A stretch of DNA of 64,000 nt from G965216255 sp965216255. Its GTDB lineage: Bacteria > Bacteroidota > Rhodothermia > Rhodothermales > Bin80. Location: contig OZ244148.1 of assembly GCA_965216255.1 (NCBI GenBank), positions 310,001 through 374,000 of the forward strand, given 5' to 3'. The position numbers and the translations under genes are program-made. Shown here in pieces: positions 44,541 to 54,400 of the stretch. Below the pieces are notes generated by a model. The model was given only the letters and a program-made list of their open reading frames with translations. It was not told where the DNA came from and did not search any database. Each line of letters starts with the position of its first letter. Position 1 is the stretch's first letter.

Positions 44541-45467
44541 CTATCGTGCGCGCGCCGCGAACCATGCACTCGTTTGCGCCAGTCCGTCTGCTATCTCCGT
44601 GCGGGGACGCCAGCCGAGGATGCGGCTGGCCTTGTCGCAGCTGAGCACGCTGCGCCGCTGCTCGCCCTCCTTCGCCGTACCATGCACTTCGGACAGGTCC
44701 GCGCCTGCAAGGGCGCAAAGCCGCCGAAACAGCGTAAGTACATCCGTCTCCCGTCCCGTTCCCACGTTGCAAACCAGCGAAGGCCCGGGGTACGCCAGGG
44801 CCGCCAAATTGGCCTCTGCCACGTCGCGTACAAAAACATAGTCCCGGGTCTGCAGGCCGTCGCCGTTGATCGTCGGCTGCTCTCCGGCAAGAATACGGTC
44901 CAAAAAGATGGCCACGACCCCCGCCTCGCCGTGCGGATTCTGGCGGGGGCCATATACATTGCCGTAGCGTAGCGCCACGAACCGTATGCCGTAGTGCAGG
45001 TCGTAATATTGCAGGTATTTCTCTGCCGCCAGCTTGGAGATGCCGTAGGGAGACACGGGCTGTTCGGCATGCGATTCGGATTGCGGAACGTGCAGGGGTT
45101 CTCCGTAGATGGCGCCCCCCGTCGATGCGAATATGACCTTGCGCACGCTTCCGCGTCGGCTGGCCTCCATAAGATTCAAAAAGCCGATCACGTTCACGCT
45201 GGCGTCCAGCCGCGGGTCGGCTACACTGCGCCGCACGTCCATCTGCGCCGCATGATGGATGAGTACCTCGTAGCCGCCGGCTTCGAGGAGCTCGGCTGCC
45301 CTGGCGCCGCGTATATCCAGTTCATGGAGTGCCATGCCTTCCGGCACGTTTTCGCGGCGCCCCGTAGACAAGTCGTCCAGAACTTCCACCGCGTGCCCGC
45401 GCATGCGTAGCGCGTCCACTACATGCGAGCCGATGAAGCCCGCTCCCCCGGTTACCAGGATTCTCAT
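44541..45467 (-). CDS. NAD-dependent sugar epimerase/dehydratase (UDP-glucose 4-epimerase-like)
   Basis: The 308-residue extended SDR enzyme has the NAD motif VTGGAGFIGSHVVDAL at its N-terminus. Its catalytic serine region is KVIFASTGGAIYGEP, and YGISKLAAEKYL (about residue 148) provides YxxxK. The closest familiar group is GalE-like 4-epimerases acting on UDP-sugars, feeding envelope polysaccharide. RYGNVYGPRQNPHGEAGV is typical of that group. Its start overlaps the M16 peptidase stop by ATGA, so the two are translationally coupled. The exact substrate is not determined. Confidence 0.88.
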   Translation of the reverse strand: MRILVTGGAGFIGSHVVDALRMRGHAVEVLDDLSTGRRENVPEGMALHELDIRGARAAELLEAGGYEVLIHHAAQMDVRRSVADPRLDASVNVIGFLNLMEASRRGSVRKVIFASTGGAIYGEPLHVPQSESHAEQPVSPYGISKLAAEKYLQYYDLHYGIRFVALRYGNVYGPRQNPHGEAGVVAIFLDRILAGEQPTINGDGLQTRDYVFVRDVAEANLAALAYPGPSLVCNVGTGRETDVLTLFRRLCALAGADLSEVHGTAKEGEQRRSVLSCDKASRILGWRPRTEIADGLAQTSAWFAARAR

Positions 45468-46777
45468 GCCTTGCCGCAGGGCGGTACCAGTACCACAGTC
45501 GAAAACGTATCCTCTTTGAAGAGCGTCTGCGCGGCATCCTGCACCGCCCCGGCCTCTATCCCGTCCACCTCTTCGAGCACCTCATCCAGCGTAATATAGC
45601 CTCCCAGGAGCAGCTCTTGGCGCGCGAGGCGCATCATGCGGTTACTCATGCTCTCCAGGCCCAGCATGATATGGCCCTTTACCTGGCTCTTAGCCTGATT
45701 CAGCGTCCGCAGGCCGACCGGCTTTTGGACCAGTCGATCCAGTTCCCGAAAGACCAGCTTGGTGGCATGGGGCACGCGGGAAGGATCGGTGCCCAGGTAC
45801 ACGCCAAGGTCTCCCGTATCCGAATGCATGTTGGCAAAGGAGGATACGTGATAGCAATATCCGTACTTCTCCCGAATATTCTGATTCAGACGGCTGGACA
45901 TGCCGCCACCGAGCACCGTATTGAGGATGGTGGCGCTCGTGCGAAGCGGATCCTGTACGCCGAGGCCACGGCGGCCCAGAATCAGGTGGGCCTGCTGGAT
46001 CGGTTTCTCCTCCTGCAATACGCGGGGCCGATATGCGCCCACAGGCGTGCGGCTCCAGTGGGCGTCTTGGCCCTCCTGCTGCCGAAATGCTCTGGAGGCC
46101 AGGCGCACTACGCGCTCGTGCGATACGTTGCCGGCAACGGAGAGAATCATGCGCTCCGGCCGGTAGTGCTGCCCTACATAGTCCAACAAATCCTGTCTGG
46201 ACAGGCTGGCTACGGTTCCAGGGAAGCCGACAATGGGAAGGCCGAGCGAATGCTCCGGATATACGGCACGCTCGAACCGGTCAAAAACCACTTCCTCGGG
46301 TGCATCCTCGTACATCTTCATCTCTTCGAGGACAACAGCCTTCTCCTTGCCCAGCTCCTTCTCTGGAAAGACCGGATGAAGCACCAGGTCCGTTATCGTA
46401 TCAATGGCCCGCCCTACATGCGCATCCAGTGCCCGTGCATAGAAGCACGTATACTCCTTGCCCGTGAATGCATTCAGATAGCCTCCTACGGACTCGAGTC
46501 GACGCGCAATCTGGTGCATGCGCCTGCGCACCGTGCCCTTGAACACCATGTGCTCGATGAAGTGGCTGACGCCGGCCTTCGAGTGCGGCTCGTCGCGGCT
46601 GCCGACATGCACCCATACGCCGGCTGCAACCGAGCGCACGGAGGCAATAGTCTCCGTGACCACCCGCACGCCGCAAGGCAATCGTGTCTTTCGGTACACG
46701 GCAGCGAGGTTAAAGCCGGACCTAGCCAGTGCGCCCCCTGCTTCGGCCGCGACCGTCGCGGCCCCGTGGTCCGTCAT
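45464..46777 (-). CDS. M16-family zinc peptidase (processing-peptidase-like)
   Basis: The 437-residue protein has the inverted zinc motif HFIEHMVFKGT (HxxEH, near residue 68) and the downstream glutamate in EKAVVLEEMKMYEDAPEE. The second half follows the non-catalytic M16 repeat (GRRGLGVQDPLRTSATILNT). Relatives degrade or trim peptides. The start overlaps the 3' end of pnp by 56 bases; no later ATG fits the conserved N-terminus, so either the overlap is real or a non-ATG start is used. This peptidase is often found beside pnp in related genomes, as recalled. Confidence 0.9.
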   Translation of the reverse strand: MTDHGAATVAAEAGGALARSGFNLAAVYRKTRLPCGVRVVTETIASVRSVAAGVWVHVGSRDEPHSKAGVSHFIEHMVFKGTVRRRMHQIARRLESVGGYLNAFTGKEYTCFYARALDAHVGRAIDTITDLVLHPVFPEKELGKEKAVVLEEMKMYEDAPEEVVFDRFERAVYPEHSLGLPIVGFPGTVASLSRQDLLDYVGQHYRPERMILSVAGNVSHERVVRLASRAFRQQEGQDAHWSRTPVGAYRPRVLQEEKPIQQAHLILGRRGLGVQDPLRTSATILNTVLGGGMSSRLNQNIREKYGYCYHVSSFANMHSDTGDLGVYLGTDPSRVPHATKLVFRELDRLVQKPVGLRTLNQAKSQVKGHIMLGLESMSNRMMRLARQELLLGGYITLDEVLEEVDGIEAGAVQDAAQTLFKEDTFSTVVLVPPCGKA

Positions 46778-48947
46778 GGCGTCCGCGCGGCGCAGGCCCG
46801 CGTCGGCGAGGCCGCTCGGCTTCGTAGCCTTCCGGCTTCGGAAGCAGCGCCTTACGGCTTAGCCTGAGTTTGCCGCCGTCACGGATCTCGATGAGCCGGA
46901 CGCGGACCTTGTCCCCCACCTGTACGTGCTCGGCCACGCTTTCGACATAGCCGTAATCCAGTTCAGATACATGCAGGAGTCCTTCCTTGCCCGGGAGAAC
47001 TTCGACGATCGCTCCGAAATCCAGAATGCTGCGCACCGTCCCTTCGTATTCATCTCCTATCTCCGGAACGGTCACGATGGCACGAACCATCGCAATGGCT
47101 GCCTCGGCGCTCCCCTCGTCGGTGGCGGCGACAGTGACATAGCCCTTGCCGTCGCGCTCTTCCACATCCAGCGATGCGCCGGTCTCGGCCTGTATTCCCT
47201 TGATGATCTTGCCGCCTGGACCGATGATGGCTCCAATGAATTCGCTGTCGATGGTGATTTGCGTCAGCCTGGGTGCATAGGGAGACATGGCCGGCCGGGG
47301 CTTGGCGATTTCCTCCTCCATCGCATCCAGGATATGGTAGCGGGCATCGCGTGCCTGCTGGAGGGCTTCCAGCATCAGATCACTCGACAGGCCGCCTATC
47401 TTGATATCCATCTGGCAGGCAGTGATGCCGTCTCTGGTGCCGGTCACCTTGAAGTCCATGTCGCCAAGATGGTCCTCGGTGCCCAGTATATCGGTCAGTA
47501 CAACGGTACGCTCGCCATCCGTAATGAGCCCCATGGCCACTCCTGCCACCGGCTTGCGCAGCGTTACGCCGGCATCCATCAGCGCCATGCTGCCCGCACA
47601 GACACTGGCCATGGACGACGAGCCGTTGGATTCCAGGACGTCGGCATTAATGCGCACGGTATACGGGAAGCCTTCGATGTCCGGCATCTGGCCCTCCAGT
47701 GCGCGCTCGGCCAGGAGGCCATGCCCGATCTCGCGCCGGCTGGCGCCGCGGAGCATCTTCACTTCGCCCGTCGAATACGGCGGAAATTCGTAGTGAAGGA
47801 AAAACCGCTTGTCCTGCTGGTTAAACACCTGATCCACTGGCTGCACATCGCGCGTGGTGCCCAGTGTGACGGAGGCCAGTACCTGGGTCTCGCCCCGCGT
47901 AAAGATGGCCGAACCGTGTACGCGCGGCAGATAGCCGGTTTCGCACCATATGGGGCGCACCTCGGCGGGCGCACGGCCATCGATGCGGCGGCGGTCTGCC
48001 AGCACCATCTCGCGCATGGCTTCCTTCTCGACGTGCTCCGCCGCAGCCAATACCTCGCCGGGCTCGTGCTCAGACCCTTCGTCCAACAAGGGCGCAAGGG
48101 CAGCCTCCCGAATGTCCCGCAGGCCACTGTAGAAGGACGACTTCTGGTAGGGCGCCCGGATGTGGCAGGCCACCTGGGGTGCCATCAAATCGCGTACGCT
48201 GGCAAGCAATTCCGCTTGCGGCGCGGCGGTCGAATACTCAAACGGATCGGCTCCTCCGGCGCTTTCCACAAGCTTGAGCTGCGCCTGGCACAGTCCCCGA
48301 ATGGCATCCTGGGCCACATGGAGAGCCTCTAGCATCTCTTCCTCGCGAACTTCCTCCATTTCGCCTTCCACCATCACGATGGCCTCAGACTTGCCCGCAA
48401 CCACGAGATTGAAATCGCTCTGGATAAGCTGCTCGAGCGTGGGGTTGACCACGAAGGCGCCCTCGATACGTCCGATCCTGACCTCCGCTATGGGGCCATC
48501 AAAAGGAGCTCCGGCCAATAGCAGCGCCGCCGAGGCTCCTGCTCCGGCCAGCATATCGCCGTTGTTTTCATCGTCCGCCGAAATGACCGATATGATGACC
48601 TGTACTTCATTCCGGAAGCCGTCCGGAAAGAGCGGCCGAATAGCCCGATCCACGAGCCGAGACGTAAGAATCTCCTTCTCGTTGGATCGCCCTTCCCGCT
48701 TGATAAACCCACCCGGGATCTTCCCCCCGGACGAGAATTTCTCGCGATAGTCTACGGTGAGCGGAAACCAACTCTGGCCCGCTCGCACAGACGGCGACAG
48801 CACGGCCGTGCAGAGCGCCATGGTATCGCCCAGGCGCACCACTACGGCTCCACCGGCCTGTTTTGCCAATCTGCCAGTTTCCAGCGACATGCTGCGGCCA
48901 TGGCCGATGTCGCACGTCACACTTACTCCTTCAGGTTTCATTGTCAA
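46722..48947 (-). CDS. pnp: polyribonucleotide nucleotidyltransferase (PNPase)
   Basis: The 741-residue exoribonuclease has two RNase PH domains (SLETGRLAKQAGGAVVVRLG at the start; FFLHYEFPPYSTGEVKMLRG in the second, about 380). It also has a KH domain (IIGPGGKIIKGIQAETGASL, about 580) and an S1 domain (DEYEGTVRSILDFGAIVEVL, about 640). It degrades RNA from the 3' end by phosphorolysis and is a degradosome core. The C-terminus is an arginine-glycine-rich tail, probably RNA-binding. It follows rpsO by 37 bases, the classical rpsO-pnp order, in which expression is often tied to RNase processing of the leader. Confidence 0.97.
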   Translation of the reverse strand: MTMKPEGVSVTCDIGHGRSMSLETGRLAKQAGGAVVVRLGDTMALCTAVLSPSVRAGQSWFPLTVDYREKFSSGGKIPGGFIKREGRSNEKEILTSRLVDRAIRPLFPDGFRNEVQVIISVISADDENNGDMLAGAGASAALLLAGAPFDGPIAEVRIGRIEGAFVVNPTLEQLIQSDFNLVVAGKSEAIVMVEGEMEEVREEEMLEALHVAQDAIRGLCQAQLKLVESAGGADPFEYSTAAPQAELLASVRDLMAPQVACHIRAPYQKSSFYSGLRDIREAALAPLLDEGSEHEPGEVLAAAEHVEKEAMREMVLADRRRIDGRAPAEVRPIWCETGYLPRVHGSAIFTRGETQVLASVTLGTTRDVQPVDQVFNQQDKRFFLHYEFPPYSTGEVKMLRGASRREIGHGLLAERALEGQMPDIEGFPYTVRINADVLESNGSSSMASVCAGSMALMDAGVTLRKPVAGVAMGLITDGERTVVLTDILGTEDHLGDMDFKVTGTRDGITACQMDIKIGGLSSDLMLEALQQARDARYHILDAMEEEIAKPRPAMSPYAPRLTQITIDSEFIGAIIGPGGKIIKGIQAETGASLDVEERDGKGYVTVAATDEGSAEAAIAMVRAIVTVPEIGDEYEGTVRSILDFGAIVEVLPGKEGLLHVSELDYGYVESVAEHVQVGDKVRVRLIEIRDGGKLRLSRKALLPKPEGYEAERPRRRGPAPRGRHDGPRGRDGRGRSRGRTG

Positions 48948-48984
48948 GGTTTTTTCCTATTGCACACGGTTGGCAGAGCACCCG

Positions 48985-49251
48985 CTATTTTCGGATGCTC
49001 AGCTCTTTTGTTATACTACGGTATCGTTCTATATCCGTGTTGGTGAGATAATTTAACAGCCGACGTCTCTTGCCTACGAGCTTGAGTAGCCCCCTCCTCG
49101 TCGCGTGATCCTTCGGATTGGATTTCAGATGCTCTGTAAGGTCACGGATCCGCGTGGAAAAAATGGCAATCTGGACTTCCGTCGTTCCGGTATCCTGGGC
49201 ATTCTTGCCGAACTGTTCGACGAGCTCAAGCTTCTTGTCCTTCGAAATCAT
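48985..49251 (-). CDS. rpsO: 30S ribosomal protein S15
   Basis: From MISKDKKLELVEQFGKNAQD the product is 88 residues, the standard length of S15. TGTTEVQIAIFSTRIRDLTE and HATRRGLLKLVGKRRRLLNY are typical. It binds the 16S rRNA three-way junction early in 30S assembly. An upstream in-frame start at 49305 would add 18 unrelated residues and is rejected. It precedes pnp and follows ribF after 124 bases, a gap that probably holds a promoter or the autoregulatory leader. Confidence 0.96.
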   Translation of the reverse strand: MISKDKKLELVEQFGKNAQDTGTTEVQIAIFSTRIRDLTEHLKSNPKDHATRRGLLKLVGKRRRLLNYLTNTDIERYRSITKELSIRK

Positions 49252-49375
49252 TAGGGTTAAGACATTTTGGCCTTTGTACGATCGCGTTTCCGCCCTTGAC
49301 GGCACCCACGCCCAAGGCCAAGGACGGGGCCGGTTTACAGAAGAGCCAATAACGAATCAGCTTATCTTGTACGCT

Positions 49376-50332
49376 TTACTTGCCCTGTGGTTCCAACGCT
49401 TCCGCGCAGTGCTGCAGGATGGCCCTGCTCTGGCGTTCGTCCTCCAAGAGCTGGTGCCGCAGTTGATCCACGCCGGCAAAGGCCACCTCATCGCGCAGGC
49501 GCTCGAGAAAGGACACCCGAAGGGTCTCGCCGTAGATTTCGTCCCCGAAATCAAACAGGTGAACTTCCAGATGCAGCGTGTCCTCGCTCCCAAAGGTGGG
49601 CCGGCTCCCAATGTTCATCATGCCGCCGTACGCCGCGCCGCAGCGGTGCACGCGGACGGCATATACCCCCCCGCATGGAAGCACCTTGCGCGCGCACTGA
49701 ACCTCCAGATTGGCGGTCGGGTAGCCGATTGCCCCGCCTCGGGCAGCGCCCCGCACGACGAGCCCACTCAGGCCGTAGGGCCTTCCCAGCATCCGGCTGG
49801 CACCCCGGAGGTCTCCCGCATGCAATCGCCGCCGTATGGCACTGGAGGATACTACGGAGGACTCCACGCTATGAGCCTTTACGACATCGACGGCAAAGCC
49901 GAGCGCCCGTCCCATTTCCCTTAAAAGACGCGTATTTCCGCGTCGCCCCCGTCCAAATCCGTGGTCGTAACCCACAATGATTTCCCTCAGCCCTATGCGG
50001 CCCACCAGGATCTGCCGCACAAACGATTCCGCAGATAACTCTGAAAACGCCCGGGTGAACTCGATGACGATGAAGCGGTCGAGTCCCAACGCTTCAAACA
50101 GCTCCGCCCGCTCCTCGATGGTCGTCAGTAGCGGTACGGGCTCCCCGGCCAGCACCTCCCGCGGGTGGGGCTCGAACGAGAGGACCACGCTTTTGGCCTT
50201 GCGGCTGCGGGCGCGCTTCACCAGATAGCAGAGCACTTGCCGGTGCCCCAGGTGCACGCCGTCAAAGGATCCGACAGTGACCAGCGAATCCGGGTCCTTG
50301 CAAATGCTATCCAGTCCGTATTCCCGTTTCAT
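49376..50332 (-). CDS. ribF: bifunctional riboflavin kinase / FAD synthetase
   Basis: The 318-residue enzyme has an N-terminal FMN adenylyltransferase domain (VTVGSFDGVHLGHRQVLCYL, about residue 20) and IIVGYDHGFGRGRRGNTRLL. The C-terminal flavokinase contains GAIGYPTANLEV and GVYAVRVHRCG. It makes FMN and then FAD from riboflavin. The start overlaps the truB stop by ATGA. The neighbourhood truB-ribF-rpsO-pnp is common in bacteria. Confidence 0.95.
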   Translation of the reverse strand: MKREYGLDSICKDPDSLVTVGSFDGVHLGHRQVLCYLVKRARSRKAKSVVLSFEPHPREVLAGEPVPLLTTIEERAELFEALGLDRFIVIEFTRAFSELSAESFVRQILVGRIGLREIIVGYDHGFGRGRRGNTRLLREMGRALGFAVDVVKAHSVESSVVSSSAIRRRLHAGDLRGASRMLGRPYGLSGLVVRGAARGGAIGYPTANLEVQCARKVLPCGGVYAVRVHRCGAAYGGMMNIGSRPTFGSEDTLHLEVHLFDFGDEIYGETLRVSFLERLRDEVAFAGVDQLRHQLLEDERQSRAILQHCAEALEPQGK

Positions 50333-51054
50333 CGGCTACAGGCTTTCAGCTCGTCCAGGCCCCAGGCGTCTTCCACCAGGTGGGGTCCAATGGCCGTTCG
50401 CCGCAGCGCGACCAGATGCGCTCCCACGCCGAGCACTTGCCCCATGTCGTGCGCAAGGGACCGGATGTAGGTACCCTTCGAGCACGCCACCTCAAAGGTC
50501 ACGTCACCTCCAGTGCGCCCGGTCATTGCAAGCCGATAGATGGTGACCTCGCTTCTTGCGCGCTCCACGGATTCGCCCCGGCGGGCCTTTTTATAGAGCC
50601 GCTCGCCGCCTATGCGCCGCGCCGAATACATGGGTGGTGTCTGCCAGATGGATCCAACGAAACGTTTGCGGGCCTCCTCCAGCACCGCGTCCGTGACATG
50701 GCCCCAGTCCTTAGTCGCGCTCACCAGTGTCTCTGCATCGTAGGAAGGCGTGACCTCGCCCAGGCGCATCGTAGCCGCATAAACCTTGCGCATGTGCATA
50801 TAGGTCTGCATGCGCTTTGTGGCGCCTCCAAGCAGGCAGATCAAGAGTCCGGTGGCCAGGGGATCCAGTGTCCCGGCATGCCCCACCTTGCGCACGGATA
50901 GAAGCCTGCGGAGCCGGCGAACAACGTCGAAAGACGTGCAGCCAATAGGCTTGTCCACCAGCAGGACCGCATCTGTAACGTCGTGCGGCACCTGCCCCTT
51001 GCCATAAATGCTGGCCACCGGCGATTCCATCGCGCGGACCGGTCTACTCGCCAT
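50329..51054 (-). CDS. truB: tRNA pseudouridine-55 synthase
   Basis: The 241-residue enzyme isomerises U55 in the T-loop of tRNA. The catalytic aspartate is in VGHAGTLDPLATGLLICLLG, preceded by DKPIGCTSFDVVRRLRRLL. RSLAHDMGQVLGVGAHLVAL in the C-terminal part is also conserved. A start at 51030 (MESPVASIYGK) would also work. The 5' end overlaps rbfA by 11 bases, and the 3' end overlaps ribF. Confidence 0.95.
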   Translation of the reverse strand: MASRPVRAMESPVASIYGKGQVPHDVTDAVLLVDKPIGCTSFDVVRRLRRLLSVRKVGHAGTLDPLATGLLICLLGGATKRMQTYMHMRKVYAATMRLGEVTPSYDAETLVSATKDWGHVTDAVLEEARKRFVGSIWQTPPMYSARRIGGERLYKKARRGESVERARSEVTIYRLAMTGRTGGDVTFEVACSKGTYIRSLAHDMGQVLGVGAHLVALRRTAIGPHLVEDAWGLDELKACSR

Positions 51055-51403
51055 CCGGAAGCTCCGTCCTGACGCGCGCCAACAGCTGATCCATGCGCTT
51101 CAACTCTTCGTGGGACTCGTCAAGAAAGAACCGAAGCTCCGGCATGGCACGCAGTTGGTGGCGCAACCGGCGCGCGATGGAAGCGCGGATCCGCGGCGTC
51201 TGGTCCTTCAGATACTGGAAGGTGGCCTGGCGCTGCTCCAGCGTGTGCCCAAGGACGCTCAGGTGGATGTAGGCAATGGACAGGTCACCGCTCATGCGAG
51301 CTCGCGTGACGGTGACCAGAAATGACGGGTCAAAATCCCTGGTCAATATGTCCGCTATGTCGCGCTGCAGAAGTCTGGCTACGCGCTCGGTGCGAATGCT
51401 CAT
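51044..51403 (-). CDS. rbfA: 30S ribosome-binding factor A
   Basis: The 119-residue KH-like protein starts MSIRTERVARLLQRDIADIL and includes RMSGDLSIAYIHLSVLG and LRHQLRAMPELRFFLDESHE, typical of RbfA. It assists late 16S rRNA maturation and cold adaptation. It lies 17 bases after infB and overlaps truB, in the standard nusA-infB-rbfA-truB order. Confidence 0.95.
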   Translation of the reverse strand: MSIRTERVARLLQRDIADILTRDFDPSFLVTVTRARMSGDLSIAYIHLSVLGHTLEQRQATFQYLKDQTPRIRASIARRLRHQLRAMPELRFFLDESHEELKRMDQLLARVRTELPDGE

Positions 51404-51420
51404 GGCTACTGCGCCGCCCC

Positions 51421-54400
51421 CTAGGCATCCAGGGTGCGCTTCGTTTCGACAATCTCGTATGCTTCTATCTGGTCACCCACCTTTACATCATTGAAGTTGG
51501 CGACACCTATGCCGCATTCGTACCCGCTCACTACTTCGCGCGCGTCTTCCTTGAATCGCTTGAGCGAAGAAATCCTTCCGTCGTAAATGACGACCCCTTC
51601 CCGTACCACGCGGACGCTTTCGTGCCGGCGCACCCGGCCTTCTGACACATACGAGCCGGCAATCACACCCACTTTGGGTACCCGGAAGAGTTCGCGGATC
51701 TCCACAACGCCAATCACCTTCTCGGTCTCTTCGGGCGTGAGCAACCCCTCCAGGGCATCACGGACGTCTTCGAGTGCATCATAGATGATCGAGTAGGTAC
51801 GTATATCGATTTCCTCCCGCTCGGCAGCCGTACGTGCGCCGGCCGTCGGGCGAACCTGGAAGCCGATGATTACGGCATCCGAGGCAGAGGCAAGCATCAC
51901 GTCGCTATCATTGATGGCGCCCACCGCGCTGTGGATGATGTTGACAGCCACCTCGTCGGTGGAGAGCTTCTGCAGGGAATCGCTTATGGCCTCCACGGAT
52001 CCGCCCACGTCAGCCTTAATGATGAGGTTGAGCTCGCTCAGGTCTCCGAGGGCCATCCGGCGGCCGACATCCTCGAGCCGCACATGCTTGTACTGGCGCA
52101 TGCGCTGCTCTCGCCATATCTGCTGCCGCCGCTGCGAAATATCCCGCGCCTCGCTTTCGTCTTCCACACCGATGAACTGGTCACCCACGTTCGGCTGCCC
52201 AGGCAACCCAAGCACCAGCGCGGGCTCAGAGGGGCCAGCTTCCGTAATGCGCTGATCCCGCTCGTCGAACATGGCCCGTACCCGTCCCCCGTAAATGCCC
52301 GCGACGAAAGGATCCCCCACGCACAACGTGCCGTTCTGGACAAGGACCGTGGCAATGTTGCCGCGGCCGCGGTCCAGGCGGCTTTCAATCACGATTCCCA
52401 GTGCCCGCCGGTCCGGGTTGCACTGCAACTCCAAGAGGTCGGCTTCCAGCATGACCTTTTCCAGGAGGTCCTCTACGCCCTGGCCGGTCTTGGCGGACAC
52501 TTCCGCGCACTGGACGTTCCCCCCGTACTGTTCTACCAGCACGCCGTGTTCGGAAAGCTGCTGGACCACGTGAGAAACATTGGCGTCCGGCAAATCGCAC
52601 TTGTTGATGGCCACAATAAGCGCCACTTCGGCTGCCCGCGCATGATTGATCGCCTCTACGGTCTGGGGCATTACGGCGTCATCTGCAGCCACGACAAGTA
52701 TTACGACATCGGTTACCTTCGCGCCGCGCGCACGCATAGCGGTAAAGGCCTCGTGACCCGGCGTGTCAAGGAAGGTCACTTCACGCTTGTTCGGCAACTC
52801 TACCTGGTAGGCCCCGATGTGCTGCGTAATGCCTCCCGATTCACCTATGGCGACGTTCGCATTGCGCACAAAGTCCAAGAGGGACGTCTTGCCATGGTCC
52901 ACGTGGCCCATCACGGTGACCACGGGCGCCCGCGGGACCAGATTCTCTAGGGCATCCTCTTCAATCTCGATATCCTCGGTGCCAAAATCGGTAATGAATT
53001 CCACCTCATACCCGAAGTCGTCCGCAACGAACGATATCGTATCGGCGTCGAGCCGCTGGTTGATGGATACCATCATGCCCGCGCTGAAGAGCATGCCGAT
53101 CACGTCGGTTACGGCAATGCCCATGAGGCTTGCCAGCTCTCCCGTCGAAACGAATTCCGTGACGCGGATCAGCTTTTCCTGCTCCGCCTTCTCCTCCCTT
53201 TCGCTTCTGCGCTCTTCCGCACGCTGCTGCCGGCGAGCCCTTCGGCGGCGCTGGCGTACACGCGCCGTTCCCTTATCCAGACCCTGGAGCGTCTCCTGCA
53301 CCTTCTGCCCAGCCTCCGATCCGTCCGCTCGCGCCTTGCGCTTCTTGGCCTTCTTCCGGGACAGTTTCGCATCCGCTGCCCCCGGAGCCGTCATCGGAGC
53401 CGTCGCGGCATCGGTGCCCGACTTGCGCTTCCGTTTGCGCTTCCGCTTCGCTGGAACGGGCGCCTTGTCCTCGACCGTGGCCAGGTCCAAGGTCCCGACT
53501 ACGGTCGTACCCTGAAGTTTGTAGCGCGCGGCGCTGATGACACTTGCTTCGGCCTCCTGGCCCCCTGCCCGCGCCTCTTGACCTGCCGCTGAGGGCTCTT
53601 CCTGCTCCGGCAGCTCGCCAGCGGCAGGCTCCTCTTCCGCCAGCGTCCCCTCCGCTACGGGCTCGGAGACCGGTTCTTCGGCCGGCAGGGCAACATCCGG
53701 CACTTCAGCTTCGTCCGCGGGCGCCGGAAGGGCCGCTTCCGCCGGCGCGGCGGTCTCCGACTCCGCAGCTTCCACAGGCGTGGCGGCGGCTTCAGCCGCG
53801 GCGGCGCCCTCTGCGAGCGCTACCTCTTCATCGGCCGGTGCCGCGCTGGCTGCAGGCTCCTCTACAACCGCATCCTCTGCCGCCTTCGTTTGGGGCCCAG
53901 TGGCCGGGGGCTCGGGCCCAGTAGCCGGGGGCTCGGGCCCAGTAGCCGGGGGCTCGGGCGCAGCAGCCGGGGGCTCGGGCCCAGTAGCCGCGGGCTCGGG
54001 CCCAGTAGCCGGGGGCTCGGGCCCAGCAGCCGGGGGCTCAGGCCCAGTGGCCGGGGGCTCGGGCCCAGCAGCCGGGGGCTCGGGCCCAGCAGCCGGGGGC
54101 TCAGGCCCAGTAGCCGCGGGCTCAGGCCCAGTAGCCGGGGGCTCGGGCCCAGTAGCCGGGGGCTCGGGCCCAGTGGCCGGGGGCTCGGGCCCAGTGGCCG
54201 CGGGCTCGGGCCCAGTGGCCGGGGGCTCGGGCCCAGTGGCCGGGGGCTCGGGCCCAGTGGCCGGGGGCTCGGGCCCAGTAGCCGCGGGCTCGGGCCCAGT
54301 GGCCGGGGGCTCGGGCCCAGTGGCCGGGGGCTCGGGCCCAGTAGCCGGGGGCTCGGGCCCAGTGGCCGCGGGCTCTACTGCCGCCGCGTCCTCCTCCGCC

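Noticed and set aside
46926..48332. 468-codon plus-strand frame
   Set aside because: It is antisense to pnp and is explained by high-GC codon bias.
53893..54372. Regular repeat that could be taken for a CRISPR array
   Set aside because: Units are contiguous 21-bp coding heptads with no unique spacers and lie in frame within infB.
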